A DNA stretch of 64,000 nucleotides from assembly GCA_963728825.1 (NCBI GenBank), contig CAVSLA010000004.1, forward strand, positions 620,001-684,000. The letters run 5' to 3'. Source of the stretch: CAVREM01 sp963728825 (lineage in GTDB: Bacteria; Acidobacteriota; Vicinamibacteria; Vicinamibacterales; CAVVIG01). The translations under genes and the position numbers were made by a program. Below, one piece after another: positions 16,165 to 24,723 of the stretch. The notes beneath the pieces are model-generated. The model was not told where the DNA came from. It worked only from the letters and a program-made list of their open reading frames with translations, and searched no databases. Positions within the stretch are counted from its first letter, which is position 1; each line of letters opens with the position of its first letter.

Positions 16165-17461
16165 TTTCTTCGGCCTGCGCCTGGCTGCCTGGTACGCCGC
16201 GCTGTTCATCGTCAGCGTGATCGCGATCGTCTATCTCGCGTATTACCTGACCGCCGCGTCGCTGACCCAGCGCGACGATCAGATTCTGCAGTCGAAGCTT
16301 GGCGAGTACGCGACGGTCTACCGCCGCGGCGGCCTCGGCGCGCTGACCGAAAGGGTCCGCGCCGAGCAGCTGACCGCCCCCGAGCGGTTGTTCGTGCGGG
16401 TCGTCGACCGGGGCAGTGAGGCGCTGGTGCTCAGCATGCCCGACGGGTGGAATGCCGAGCTGCTCGAGACCGCATCGCTGCAGCTTCCGGGCGGGGCGGT
16501 CGTGCAGGTGGGAAAGAGCATCGAGGCCCGCCGCGAGCTGCTGTCACGGTTTCGCGTCGCGCTGGTGTTCGTGACGCTGCTCATCGTCGGGATCGGCCTG
16601 ACCGGCGGATGGCTGGCAACGCAAGCGGCACTCGAACCGATCCGGACGTTGACAGCAGCGGTACGGCGGATCATCCGCACTGGTCGAACCGACCAGCGGG
16701 TGCCGGTGCACCAACCACAAGACGCGATTCACGATCTGACGACGCTCTTCAACGCGATGCTCGATCGAATCGAAGGGCTCGTTTCCGGCATGCGGGGCGC
16801 ACTCGACAACGTGTCGCATGACCTTCGCACGCCGCTGACCAGGCTGCGCGGGTCGGCGGAAATGGCACTCCGCGAGCCGCCCGACACCGAACGCTACCGG
16901 GAGGCGCTCGCCGACTGCATCGAGGAAGCAGACCGCGTGCTGGTGATGCTCAACACGCTGATGGACATCTCGGAAGCCGAAAGCGGAGCGATGCCTCTCG
17001 TCCGCGAGCCGATCGCGCTCTCGAAGGTTGTCGAACGTGCGGTGGATCTCTATCGGGATGTTGCCGAGGCCAAGGGCATCGCGCTCCAAGTCGAGCCGAG
17101 CGGCGATGCGGTGGTGTCGGCCGACCGCGTGCGGCTCGAGCAGGTGGCGGCCAACCTGATCGACAACGCCATCAAATACACCCAGCCGGGTGGCACCGTC
17201 TCCGCGGCTGTCCGTGACGAGGATGGTCGTGCTCGATTGATCGTTGCGGACACTGGCGCGGGAATTCCTGCGGACGAGCTGCCACGCATCTGGGACCGGC
17301 ATTTCCGGGGAGACCGCAGCCGGACCGAGCGCGGCCTGGGCCTGGGCCTCAGCCTCGTCAAGGCCATTGTCGAGGCACATGGCGGAACCGTCGCCGTCAC
17401 GAGCGAGCCCAGCCGCGGCACGACGTTCACAATCACCTTGCCCCGCCCCGAGCCCCAATAG
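16151..17461 (+). CDS. Sensor histidine kinase
   Basis: Inner-membrane sensor of 436 residues paired with the preceding regulator. Two transmembrane helices (about 13-33 and 136-156) bracket a periplasmic sensor of roughly 100 residues; then a HAMP linker, the DHp helix with phosphorylatable His223 ('VSHDLRTPLTRLRG'), and the catalytic ATPase domain with N box 'NLIDNAIKYTQPG', G1 'ADTGAGIP' and G2 'GLGLGLSLVKAIVEAHGG'. The stop TAG is the first part of an AGCCCTG repeat. The architecture resembles kinases of envelope or metal stress; the adjacent downstream Do-like protease is a plausible regulon member (inference). Confidence 0.95.
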   Translation: MSSDNFFGLRLAAWYAALFIVSVIAIVYLAYYLTAASLTQRDDQILQSKLGEYATVYRRGGLGALTERVRAEQLTAPERLFVRVVDRGSEALVLSMPDGWNAELLETASLQLPGGAVVQVGKSIEARRELLSRFRVALVFVTLLIVGIGLTGGWLATQAALEPIRTLTAAVRRIIRTGRTDQRVPVHQPQDAIHDLTTLFNAMLDRIEGLVSGMRGALDNVSHDLRTPLTRLRGSAEMALREPPDTERYREALADCIEEADRVLVMLNTLMDISEAESGAMPLVREPIALSKVVERAVDLYRDVAEAKGIALQVEPSGDAVVSADRVRLEQVAANLIDNAIKYTQPGGTVSAAVRDEDGRARLIVADTGAGIPADELPRIWDRHFRGDRSRTERGLGLGLSLVKAIVEAHGGTVAVTSEPSRGTTFTITLPRPEPQ

Positions 17462-17482
17462 CCCTGAGCCCTGAGCCCTGAC
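17459..17482. repeat. Short AGCCCTG heptamer array
   Basis: Three to four tandem AGCCCTG units overlap the histidine kinase stop codon. They are the same family as the arrays at 5.1, 19.7 and 20.3 kb, here in one orientation only. Confidence 0.75.
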
Positions 17483-17593
17483 GGATCCTTTCACCGATGT
17501 AATGCCCCTGTAACGTCCACGACAGGAGGCCGCCCGTCTAATGGATCAAAAGGATTGTCACCAGACTTGTCAGGAGTCTTTGCAAGGAGCCTT

Positions 17594-19069
17594 ATGAAAA
17601 CAAGGGGTGTTCTCACCGCGCTCGCACTCACGGGGTTGACGACCGGTGCGGTCTGGAGCGGCGTCGCTGCAGACACGCAGGCGCCACCCCCTCGCGCCGT
17701 TACGTCAGTCGCCGCGCCGCCGATCGTTGACGGCGGGCGGGTGTCTTACGCCGATGTGGTCAAGGTTGTGACACCAGCCGTGGTCACGATTCATACCGAG
17801 GGCCGGGCGCGCGTGTCGCAGACCCAGTTCCCGGACGACGATCTGTTTCGACGTTTCTTCGGCGACCAGTTCGAGGGACCGCAGCAGCGCCGGGTGCCCA
17901 CGCCACGACTGCGCCGCGGTTTGGGTTCCGGTGTCGTCGTGACCGGAGACGGGCACATCCTGACCAACCACCACGTGGTCGCGGGAGCCAGCGAAATCCG
18001 CGCCGAATTCGCTGACGGGCAGAGCTATCCCGCCAAGCTCGTCGGATCCGATCAGGCGACCGACCTGGCGCTGCTGAAGATCGAGGCCACGAGCCTCCGG
18101 CCACTTACGCTGGGTGATTCCGACGCCGTGCAGGTTGGCGACGTCGTCCTCGCGGTGGGCAATCCGCTGGGGATCGGCCAGACCGTCACGTCGGGCATTG
18201 TCAGCGCCAAGGGCCGCTCGACTGGCGTCGGCGACGGAAGCTACGAAGACTTCCTCCAGACCGACGCGCCGATCAATCAGGGCAACTCGGGCGGCGCGCT
18301 CGTCAACACCAGGGGGGAACTGATTGGGATCAACTCCCAGATCATCTCGGTCTCGGAAGGCAACATCGGCATCGGCTTCGCCATTCCCGCCAACATGGCG
18401 CGGCATGTGATGGAGCAGCTGCGAACCGAAGGGCGTGTTCGCCGCTCGCAGCTTGGTGTTTCGGTCCAGCCGCTTACGCCGGATATGGCGGAGAGCCTCG
18501 GGTTGTCCCAGACACGCGGCGCCATCGTCGGGGCCGTGGAGCCATCGAGCGCCGCCGCACGGGCAGGCGTGCAGCGCGGGGACGTCATCGTCGCGTTCAA
18601 CGGTCAGCCGATCACCGACTACAACGCATTGCGCAATCGGGTCGCCGAGGCGAAGCCCGGTTCAGACGCGACGATCGGCATCATCCGGGACGGCAAGGAG
18701 CGGACGATCTCTGTCAAGCTGGATGAAGCCAGGGCGAACCGTTCGGAACGCGGTGCCGGTGCGGACGCGCCCGAAGCAACCGATCAGACCGCGCTCGGCG
18801 TCGCGGTGGCACCGCTGACGCCCGAGACGGCTGCCCGGGTCGGTGGACGGCGCGATCTGAAGGGATTGCTGGTGCAGAACGTTGCTCCCGACAGCCGCGC
18901 CGCTGACGCGGGGATTCGGACGGGCGACGTCATCGTCGAAGCGAATCGCAAGCCGGTGACGAGCGTGGACGAACTTCGCGCCGCGGTAAAGAGCTCGGCC
19001 GACCGACCGCTTCTGCTGCTGGTGCACCGTGAAGGGCAGGACCTGTTCATGACGGTGCGGGCCTCCTAA
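17594..19069 (+). CDS. degP: Do-like (DegP/HtrA family) periplasmic serine protease
   Basis: Periplasmic quality-control protease of 491 residues. A signal peptide is followed by a trypsin-like domain with catalytic His127 ('TNHHVVAGA'), Asp157 ('ATDLALLK') and Ser232 ('NQGNSGGALV'), then two PDZ domains (about 290-385 and 405-490) that bind misfolded substrates. 'ANMARHVMEQL' bridges protease and PDZ1 as usual. Start ATG 17594 has AAGGAG upstream; an upstream in-frame start lacks a signal peptide. It follows a two-component pair by 130 bp, consistent with envelope-stress control. The end is followed by a GAGGACGCAGAGG palindrome. Confidence 0.95.
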   Translation: MKTRGVLTALALTGLTTGAVWSGVAADTQAPPPRAVTSVAAPPIVDGGRVSYADVVKVVTPAVVTIHTEGRARVSQTQFPDDDLFRRFFGDQFEGPQQRRVPTPRLRRGLGSGVVVTGDGHILTNHHVVAGASEIRAEFADGQSYPAKLVGSDQATDLALLKIEATSLRPLTLGDSDAVQVGDVVLAVGNPLGIGQTVTSGIVSAKGRSTGVGDGSYEDFLQTDAPINQGNSGGALVNTRGELIGINSQIISVSEGNIGIGFAIPANMARHVMEQLRTEGRVRRSQLGVSVQPLTPDMAESLGLSQTRGAIVGAVEPSSAAARAGVQRGDVIVAFNGQPITDYNALRNRVAEAKPGSDATIGIIRDGKERTISVKLDEARANRSERGAGADAPEATDQTALGVAVAPLTPETAARVGGRRDLKGLLVQNVAPDSRAADAGIRTGDVIVEANRKPVTSVDELRAAVKSSADRPLLLLVHREGQDLFMTVRAS

Positions 19070-19076
19070 GGAGAGC

Positions 19077-19157
19077 CACGACGAGGACGCAGAGGGCGCA
19101 GAGGACGCCGAGGCTGAATCGGCCTCTGCGTCCTTTGCGTCCTCGTCGAAATTCACC
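19077..19157. repeat. GACGAGGACGCAGAGG inverted repeat
   Basis: Left part reads ACGAGGACGCAGAGGGCG and the right part CTCTGCGTCCTTTGCGTCC, giving a long imperfect hairpin after the protease stop. The family recurs at 35.6 kb and, as half units, at 49.7 kb. Probably a transcription terminator or a mobile palindrome. Confidence 0.8.
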
Positions 19158-19172
19158 CCGTCCTCGTCGATA

Positions 19173-19703
19173 ATGCAGCTTATGGAGCTGCGCGACCTCG
19201 AGACCCTCCTCGACTATCACTACTGGGCCCGTGATCGGGTGCTTGACGCGGTCGAAGCTCTCACCCCTGAGCAGTTCACGCGCGATATGGGGAGCAGCTT
19301 CAAATCGGTCCGCGACACGCTCGCGCACACCTACGCGGCTGAGTGGGCGTGGCACTCACGCTGGTTGGGAACCTCACCGACCGCGCTGTTGCCGGCTGAC
19401 GACTTTCCGGACGTGCCGACGATTCGCAGCAGATGGAACGAGCAGGAAACCAAAGTGCGCGCGTTTCTGGCCGCCGCCGGCGAAGCGGGCATCGGCCGCG
19501 TCATCGAGTACAAGCTCCTGAGCGGTCAGCCTGGCGCGACCGCTTTCTGGCAGATGCTTCAGCACATGGTGAATCACGCCAGCTACCATCGCGGCCAGGT
19601 GACGACGATGCTCCGCCAGCTCGGAGCGCCGCCGGCGAAGAGCATGGACATGATTGCGTTTTACCGAGAGAAGACTAAGGCAGGGCTGAGGGCTCAGGGC
19701 TAA
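19173..19703 (+). CDS. DinB family protein
   Basis: A 176-residue four-helix-bundle protein of the DinB/YfiT superfamily, members of which include metal-dependent thiol (mycothiol, bacillithiol) transferases. The conserved metal-binding histidines are present: 'DTLAHTYAAEWAWH' in helix 2 and 'MVNHASYHRGQV' in helix 4, preceded by 'LLDYHYWARDRVLDAV'. The true thiol cofactor cannot be deduced. The last four or five residues and the stop are encoded by the adjoining AGGGCT repeat, so the C-terminus looks extended by the repeat. ATG at 19173 or the in-frame ATG at 19182 may start the protein. Confidence 0.9.
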   Translation: MQLMELRDLETLLDYHYWARDRVLDAVEALTPEQFTRDMGSSFKSVRDTLAHTYAAEWAWHSRWLGTSPTALLPADDFPDVPTIRSRWNEQETKVRAFLAAAGEAGIGRVIEYKLLSGQPGATAFWQMLQHMVNHASYHRGQVTTMLRQLGAPPAKSMDMIAFYREKTKAGLRAQG

Positions 19704-19762
19704 AGGGCTCAGGGCTAAAGGGCTAAGGGCTAAAGGGCTCAGGGCTCAGGGCTAAAGGGCTG
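19681..19762. repeat. AGGGCTA/AAGGGCTC tandem array
   Basis: About ten heptamer/octamer units (AGGGCTC, AAGGGCTA) occupy the convergent junction of the DinB and four-helix-bundle genes and supply codons and stops to both. Confidence 0.82.
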
Positions 19763-20148
19763 GACGGTTGGCGGTTCGGAGACGATTGAGCCGTTTTGAT
19801 CGCTTTTCGAATCATTCGTAGTAATTCGTCCGACTCTTGAATCTCCCAGTTGATGTCGTTCGCCTCGACAATGTGAGCTGCCGCCGCGAAGCGGAGCCAG
19901 AAGTGGGTCTCGCGCGCTTCCTTGCGGGCGACACTCAGCTTCGCGATGAAGTCGGGTTTCGTCTGCCCTTCCTGGGCTTCGTGCCCGTTCGCCGAAACCG
20001 AAGTACCTGACTCAATCAGCTGCTGCGCGACATGACGTGCGCTGAATCCGTACTTTGCCATCCGGTCACACAGCGGTACGAGTCGACGGGCAAGTTCAAA
20101 AGAGCGTTCGCAGATGATTGACGTGGACATGCCGTGAACCAGGATCAT
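19723..20148 (-). CDS. Four helix bundle protein (23S rRNA-intervening-sequence protein family)
   Basis: A 141-residue helical protein matching the family first found as ORFs within 23S rRNA intervening sequences. Typical features are 'ICERSFELARRLVPLCDRM' in helix 1, 'HVAQQLIESGTSVSANGHEA' (family pattern 'QLLRSGTSIGAN'), 'DFIAKLSVARKEARETHFWL' and the last helix around 'LLRMIRKAIKTAQ'. No biochemical function is established; these genes are common near repeats and mobile DNA. Start may be ATG 20148 or the internal ATG 20130; neither has a clear ribosome-binding site. The last about twelve residues (Ser/Pro/Leu-rich) are translated from the AGGGCT array and are not part of the conserved fold. 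Confidence 0.85.
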   Translation of the reverse strand: MILVHGMSTSIICERSFELARRLVPLCDRMAKYGFSARHVAQQLIESGTSVSANGHEAQEGQTKPDFIAKLSVARKEARETHFWLRFAAAAHIVEANDINWEIQESDELLRMIRKAIKTAQSSPNRQPSSPLALSPEPFSP

Positions 20149-20254
20149 TTTGCGTGCCGGTGAAGATCTTTCGAAAATCCACGCCTGGAGGTCAGCGTGT
20201 GATCGCTATTTGCCTGACTGAAAGGGAACCCGGCAGGCAAATTCTGCGTACTTC

Positions 20255-20320
20255 CCTTGAGCCCTTGAGCCCTTGAGCCCTTGAGCCCTTGAGCCCTTGA
20301 GCCCTGAGCCCTGAGCCCTG
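20255..20320. repeat. CTTGAGCC heptamer/octamer array
   Basis: About nine tandem units (CCTTGAGC changing to CCTGAGC) run up to the stop codon of the ParB-like gene. Same family as the 5.1-kb array. Confidence 0.82.
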
Positions 20321-21277
20321 TCAGGCGTCACCCTCCTCCGCCGGAGCTCCTCCGACTTTGGCGACATCTTCCTGTTTCACCCGATCGACATTGAACTTCG
20401 CCGCGCTCGCGATGATCTTGTCCAGCGTCTCGTCGAAGTCGAACGAGGTCGCCTTTGAGAACCGCGTGTAATTGACGCGCGCTACCACGAACGGCTTCAG
20501 GTACGGACTGGTGAGGCCGCGAGCCTTCAGTTTGTCGACCGCGGCCGACACCGCGTCGTCCAGCTTCAGGATTTTGCGGCTGCGGCGCTCGCGCTCCTTG
20601 AGCGCCTTGGCAATCGGCAGGTCGAGAAATTCGTCGACGCGGCGCAGGATCGACTGATAGGCGCCACCGCTCAGCCGCGGCCGCTCTTCATAGCAGCCGC
20701 CGAGCGTGAGAAACGCCGGCTGTTCGAACTCGAAAGCGAACGCGGTTTCAGGCTCCTCGGAGGTCTTGGCCAGCGCGCGCGCCATCCGGATCGTCTCGAG
20801 GGATTTCTCGCGGAGGTTGTGCGCCTTCTCGGTGTTGAGCGCCAGAATCTTGAACGCGACTTCGGCGTCCGGGACCACCAGGGCGACAACGGTCCGGCCG
20901 CCGAGTTTCTTGAGGGCCTGCAGACGATGATTGCCGTTCGGCGTCAAATAGCGGTCGCCGTCACGGATCGCGATGATCGGATCGAGAAAAATCCCGATCT
21001 TCTCGATGACTCCCATCAGGCGCTTGACGTGCGCCTCGGAGGGATCCCGCTGGTAGGGGGTCGGCTCGACGCGATCGAGCGGCAGCGCCGCGAGGGCCAG
21101 CGGCCGCCCGCCGAAGGGATCCCGGTAACGGCTGAGCACGGCGCCGCCGTCGCCCTCGATCGCGGCAGCGAGCGTTTGGAGTGCTGAATCGTCAGGGCTC
21201 CGGGTCTCGGCGGCGGTCAGGCCAATCGAGGCCGGGGCGGCTTTCTTGCGGCGAACCGCTTTTTTCTTCGGTGGCAC
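20321..21277 (-). CDS. Orphan ParB-like nuclease/CTPase-domain protein
   Basis: A 318-residue protein with a basic leader ('MPPKKKAVRRKKAAPAS') and a ParB/sulfiredoxin-fold domain (about 60-160) containing 'RVEPTPYQRDPSEAHVKRL' and the phosphate-binding 'GNHRLQALKKLGG' (box II-like). The C-terminal half (about 165-300) is helical and basic without a clear helix-turn-helix. Chromosomal ParB normally sits beside parA; here there is none, and neighbours are unrelated, so a partition role is doubtful. It may be a ParB-family regulator or DNA-binding protein (inference). The start ATG and leader fit; the stop abuts a heptamer repeat array. Confidence 0.75.
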   Translation of the reverse strand: MPPKKKAVRRKKAAPASIGLTAAETRSPDDSALQTLAAAIEGDGGAVLSRYRDPFGGRPLALAALPLDRVEPTPYQRDPSEAHVKRLMGVIEKIGIFLDPIIAIRDGDRYLTPNGNHRLQALKKLGGRTVVALVVPDAEVAFKILALNTEKAHNLREKSLETIRMARALAKTSEEPETAFAFEFEQPAFLTLGGCYEERPRLSGGAYQSILRRVDEFLDLPIAKALKERERRSRKILKLDDAVSAAVDKLKARGLTSPYLKPFVVARVNYTRFSKATSFDFDETLDKIIASAAKFNVDRVKQEDVAKVGGAPAEEGDA

Positions 21278-21454
21278 GCTTCATCATAGCGTTGCACACC
21301 TATCCCGCCGGGCCGACACAAGAACCGTGAAGCCCAGCCGAGGCGAGTCGATGCTGGAGCCCCCGAACCAGCGTATAGTGGTATGGTCCAGCCGCTGGGC
21401 AACCGCGCGCCCGTCGTCGTACGAGCGCTCGAGCGGACGAAGGAGTTCTCGGCA

Positions 21455-21652
21455 ATGGCGACCGGCACGATCAAGCGTATCGCACGCGACAAAGGGTTCG
21501 GGTTCATTCGCGACAACAGCGGGCAGGAGTATTTCTTTCACCGCAGCTCGGTTCAGGGCAGCTTCGACAGCCTGAGCGAGGGACAGCGCGTCTCCTTCGA
21601 CGAAGAGCAGTCGCCCAAAGGTCCGCGCGCCGGCAACGTCCGGCCGGAATAA
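21455..21652 (+). CDS. Cold-shock domain protein
   Basis: A 65-residue single-domain nucleic-acid chaperone. RNP1 'KGFGFIRD' and RNP2 'YFFHRSSV' are intact, and the N-terminal 'GTIKRIARD' follows the family. ATG 21455 has AAGGAG nine bases upstream, which decides the start over a longer in-frame extension to 21383. Small CSPs bind single-stranded RNA and DNA. Monocistronic, followed by a convergent peptidase gene. Confidence 0.93.
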   Translation: MATGTIKRIARDKGFGFIRDNSGQEYFFHRSSVQGSFDSLSEGQRVSFDEEQSPKGPRAGNVRPE

Positions 21653-21693
21653 GCGAAGCCAGGTCTTCAGTCGACCGACGACCGTCGACTGAT

Positions 21694-23508
21694 TTATTTC
21701 CTGGCCGACGGCGTCAACGTCGTCTCGCGCTTCTGGCCGTCCCGCAGGTAGACCACCTTCGCGGGTTCGCCGATCTTCAGCAGCTCGAGCGCGAACGTAT
21801 AGTCGTAGATGTTGGCGATCGTCTGCCCGGCGATTTCGACGACGACGTCGCCCTTCTGGAGCCCCGCCTGTTCGGCAGGGCCGCCGCCAATCACGCCCCC
21901 GAGCAGGAGTCCTTTCACTTCGGTGGCGTAGTCGGGGACGGTACCCGTGAACACGCGGCTCCCCGCGCGGCCGGCGCCCTGGGTCGACTGTTCCACTTTC
22001 GTGAAGGCCGGCGGTTCCTCGGCCTCTCCGATCCGTCTCGCTATCTGCGCCGCAAAGCTGATGACACGATCGAGGTCCTCGTATTCGATCTTGTCCGCGG
22101 TGTCAGTAGGCTTGTGGTAGTCGGGATGCGTGCCGGTAAAGAAGGCGAGCGACGGAACAGCAGCCTGGTTGAAGCTTTGGACGTCGGTCGGCTGATACGG
22201 ATCCTGCTGCACCACGAGATCGAATCCGGCTGAGACGTTGGCCTGCTCGATCACGCGCGCCCAGACCGGACTCGTGCCCGCCGCCTGGACGGTCAGTTTG
22301 TTCTCCTGCATCCGGCCGACCATGTCGAAGTTGAAGTAGGCGGCCATCTGATCGAGCGCGATCGGCGGCTGGTTGACGAACGCGGTCGAGCCGATCAGTC
22401 CGAGCTCCTCCCCCGACCAGAATGCGACCAGCAGGTTGCGGCGACGGCTCTGTGCGGCGAATTGCTCCGCGATGGCGATGACGGCGGCCGAGCCCGAGGC
22501 ATTGTCGTCCGCGCCGTGATGGACCCGACCGCGTTCCTGCTCTGATGCCAGCGAGTTCCCGTTCTCGCCGCGCCCGAGATGATCGTAGTGGGCGCCGAGC
22601 GCGATCCACGGTTTGGCGTACTGCTGGCCGGGCCCGGCCGTCGACGGCAGATAGCCCGCGATGTTGTAGCCGATGCGCTTTTCCCGAACCACGGCGGTGC
22701 GGATGGTGACGGTGATGCCGGGAATCGCGAACCCGGCGGTGTGGGGGTTGCCTGAATCGAAGCTGCGCTGCACCTCTTCCACGGTCTTGCCGGTCGCGCC
22801 GATGAGGGCGGCGCCGGCCGCGCCGCTGACGCTTGCCGCCACGATCCCTGATCCGGCGAGCGCGGTGTCGAACGTCATCGGAATCGTTTCACCGGCGTTC
22901 GGCGATCGCGGGCCGGTGACGACGAGCAGCGCCGTCGCCCCGCGCTGGCGCGCCGCCATCGCCTTGTATCGCAGATCCGCGTAGCGCGCGAGAATGCCCC
23001 GCGTTTTCTGATCGGCATCCTCCGGAAAGTAGCGCAGGACCAGCACCACCTTGTCCTTGACGTCGAGCGTCGCGTAGGAGTCATAGCCGAAGTCCTGGCT
23101 ATCGGGCACGACGATCCCGTAGCCCGCGAACACGACGTCGCCGGTTACCTCGCCGTTGTCGGAGAACGACAGGGCCTGAACGTTCGGCGTCGACGAGAAC
23201 GTCTGACCCGCCCTGATCGAGAGGCTCGATCCGCCGTCGCGGGTGCCGGCCGTGAACTCGAAGGGCAGGCGATAGTCTTTCTGGCCCGGCAGCGGCCGGA
23301 CGCCGATCCGCTGCAACTGGCCGGCAATGTACTCGGCGGCGAGCCGTTCGCCGTTCGAGCCGGACAGCCGTCCTTCGAGCCGCTCCGCGGCGAGCGCGGT
23401 GACGTGCGCGCGCGTCCGCGTGTCGGTCGCGGTCTGCGCGACGGTCCCGGCTGACGCGACGGCGAGCAGGAGCGCGGCGGTTACGAGACGGTTCGTCCAG
23501 TCTTTCAT
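21694..23508 (-). CDS. M28 family zinc aminopeptidase with PA and PDZ domains
   Basis: Exported metallopeptidase of 604 residues. After a signal peptide ('MKDWTNRLVTAALLLAVASA') come a protease-associated (PA) insert (about 110-250), the M28 di-zinc core with ligands in 'ALGAHYDHLG', 'HHGADDNASGSA', catalytic Glu in 'FWSGEELGLIG', 'NFDMVGRM' and 'HKPTDTADKI', and a C-terminal PDZ domain (about 510-600). The fusion with PDZ is common in Acidobacteria and Bacteroidetes. ATG 23508 overlaps the stop of the upstream propeller gene by 4 bp (ATGA), so the two are translationally coupled and probably act together in peptide degradation. Confidence 0.92.
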   Translation of the reverse strand: MKDWTNRLVTAALLLAVASAGTVAQTATDTRTRAHVTALAAERLEGRLSGSNGERLAAEYIAGQLQRIGVRPLPGQKDYRLPFEFTAGTRDGGSSLSIRAGQTFSSTPNVQALSFSDNGEVTGDVVFAGYGIVVPDSQDFGYDSYATLDVKDKVVLVLRYFPEDADQKTRGILARYADLRYKAMAARQRGATALLVVTGPRSPNAGETIPMTFDTALAGSGIVAASVSGAAGAALIGATGKTVEEVQRSFDSGNPHTAGFAIPGITVTIRTAVVREKRIGYNIAGYLPSTAGPGQQYAKPWIALGAHYDHLGRGENGNSLASEQERGRVHHGADDNASGSAAVIAIAEQFAAQSRRRNLLVAFWSGEELGLIGSTAFVNQPPIALDQMAAYFNFDMVGRMQENKLTVQAAGTSPVWARVIEQANVSAGFDLVVQQDPYQPTDVQSFNQAAVPSLAFFTGTHPDYHKPTDTADKIEYEDLDRVISFAAQIARRIGEAEEPPAFTKVEQSTQGAGRAGSRVFTGTVPDYATEVKGLLLGGVIGGGPAEQAGLQKGDVVVEIAGQTIANIYDYTFALELLKIGEPAKVVYLRDGQKRETTLTPSARK

Positions 23509-24686
23509 CGCTTGCTCGGTTTTCTCGGCGGCGCGGCCTTGATCGCCGCGAGCGCGGTCTGATGATTCCACTGCGCGAGAAACAGCTGTCCGGCAGTCCC
23601 GCCCGATCGGCTGGAGGTCCAGGCCAGCTGGCGTCCGTCAGGCGACGGCACCGGCAGCCCATCGAAGCCGTCCGAGTAGGTGACCCGCACCGGTTCCCTG
23701 GTGCCGGCCGCGTCGACCATGAACAGCTCGAAGTTTTCGAATCCGAGCTTGTTCGAGGCGAAGATGATGTACTCGCCGGACGGGTGGGCGTACGGCGCCC
23801 AGCTCATCGCGCCGAAATCGGTAATGCGCTTCACGTCGGACCCATCGAGCTGCATCGTGAACACGTCCGCGATCAGCCCCTGTTCATCGAAGCGGCGCCA
23901 GACGATCCGCGAGCCATCGGGCGTAAAAAACGGCCCGCCGTCGTAGCCAGGCACCGTGGTCAATCGGCGCTGTCCCGATCCGTCGGCGCGCATGATGTAG
24001 ATCTCGGCGAAGTAGCTCGGATCGAGCTCGAGCTGCTTGCGCTCGGCGTCGGTGAGCGTGCGGCCGTAGACGTCGCGCATCGACGAAAACGCGATCCACT
24101 GGCCGTCGGGCGAATAGCTGGCCTCGGCGTCATACCCGCGCGCATCGGTCAGCCGTTTCAGGGCGCCGCTCTTCTCGCTGTACGCCCAGACGTCCATTTC
24201 CGGATCGTAATCCCACGCGTAGCGCCGCTCGCGGCCTGTGGCGCGGAACGCATTCTCCTCATCCTGCAGCTGCTTCGACTTCGGATCGGCATGCGTCGAG
24301 GAGAAGAGAATTTCATCGGTGCCGGGCCGGAAGAACGCGCAGGTGGTCTTGCCGAGACCCGGCGAGACGCGCTTGGCGTCGCCGGTCGCGAGGTCGAGAA
24401 CGTAGATCTGGTAGAAGGGGTTGCCGGGCTCGCGTTCGCTCTGGAAGACGAGCCGCGCCCCGTCTGGCGACCAGTATCCTTCGCCGGCGCGGCGGCCTTC
24501 GACCGTCAGACGGCGCACGCGGCTCAGAAATTCGCGTTCTGCCGATGGGCTGGTCGGCGGCTGCTGAGCCGCGACGAGCGCGGTGGCGAGCATCGACAGA
24601 ACCGCCACCAGCGGAGTTGCGAAGGAAAAGGGCGTTTTCACGAGGAACCTCGCGGCGCACGCTGCGTCAAAGGCATTATCGCCCAT
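23505..24686 (-). CDS. TolB-like beta-propeller (PD40 repeats) exported protein
   Basis: A 393-residue protein with an N-terminal hydrophobic leader (about 18-42) and at least five WD40-like PD40 repeats ('YWSPDGARLVFQSER', 'SYSPDGQWIAFSSMRD', 'FFTPDGSRIVWRR', 'VPSPDGRQLAWTSSR'), forming a beta propeller like TolB or the regulatory propeller of DPP-type peptidases. No catalytic motif is visible. It overlaps the M28 peptidase start by 4 bp, suggesting a binding or substrate-guiding partner of that enzyme (inference). The promoter region is a 37-bp divergent gap with the next plus-strand gene. Confidence 0.9.
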   Translation of the reverse strand: MGDNAFDAACAARFLVKTPFSFATPLVAVLSMLATALVAAQQPPTSPSAEREFLSRVRRLTVEGRRAGEGYWSPDGARLVFQSEREPGNPFYQIYVLDLATGDAKRVSPGLGKTTCAFFRPGTDEILFSSTHADPKSKQLQDEENAFRATGRERRYAWDYDPEMDVWAYSEKSGALKRLTDARGYDAEASYSPDGQWIAFSSMRDVYGRTLTDAERKQLELDPSYFAEIYIMRADGSGQRRLTTVPGYDGGPFFTPDGSRIVWRRFDEQGLIADVFTMQLDGSDVKRITDFGAMSWAPYAHPSGEYIIFASNKLGFENFELFMVDAAGTREPVRVTYSDGFDGLPVPSPDGRQLAWTSSRSGGTAGQLFLAQWNHQTALAAIKAAPPRKPSKR

Positions 24687-24723
24687 GTTATTCTCTGGAG
24701 CTTACCGCCTTTACAGGAGAGTG

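Noticed and set aside
20321..21277. Plasmid or chromosome partition locus (parAB) and replication origin
   Set aside because: No ParA, no parS-like palindromes and no DnaA-box cluster were seen around the ParB-like gene.
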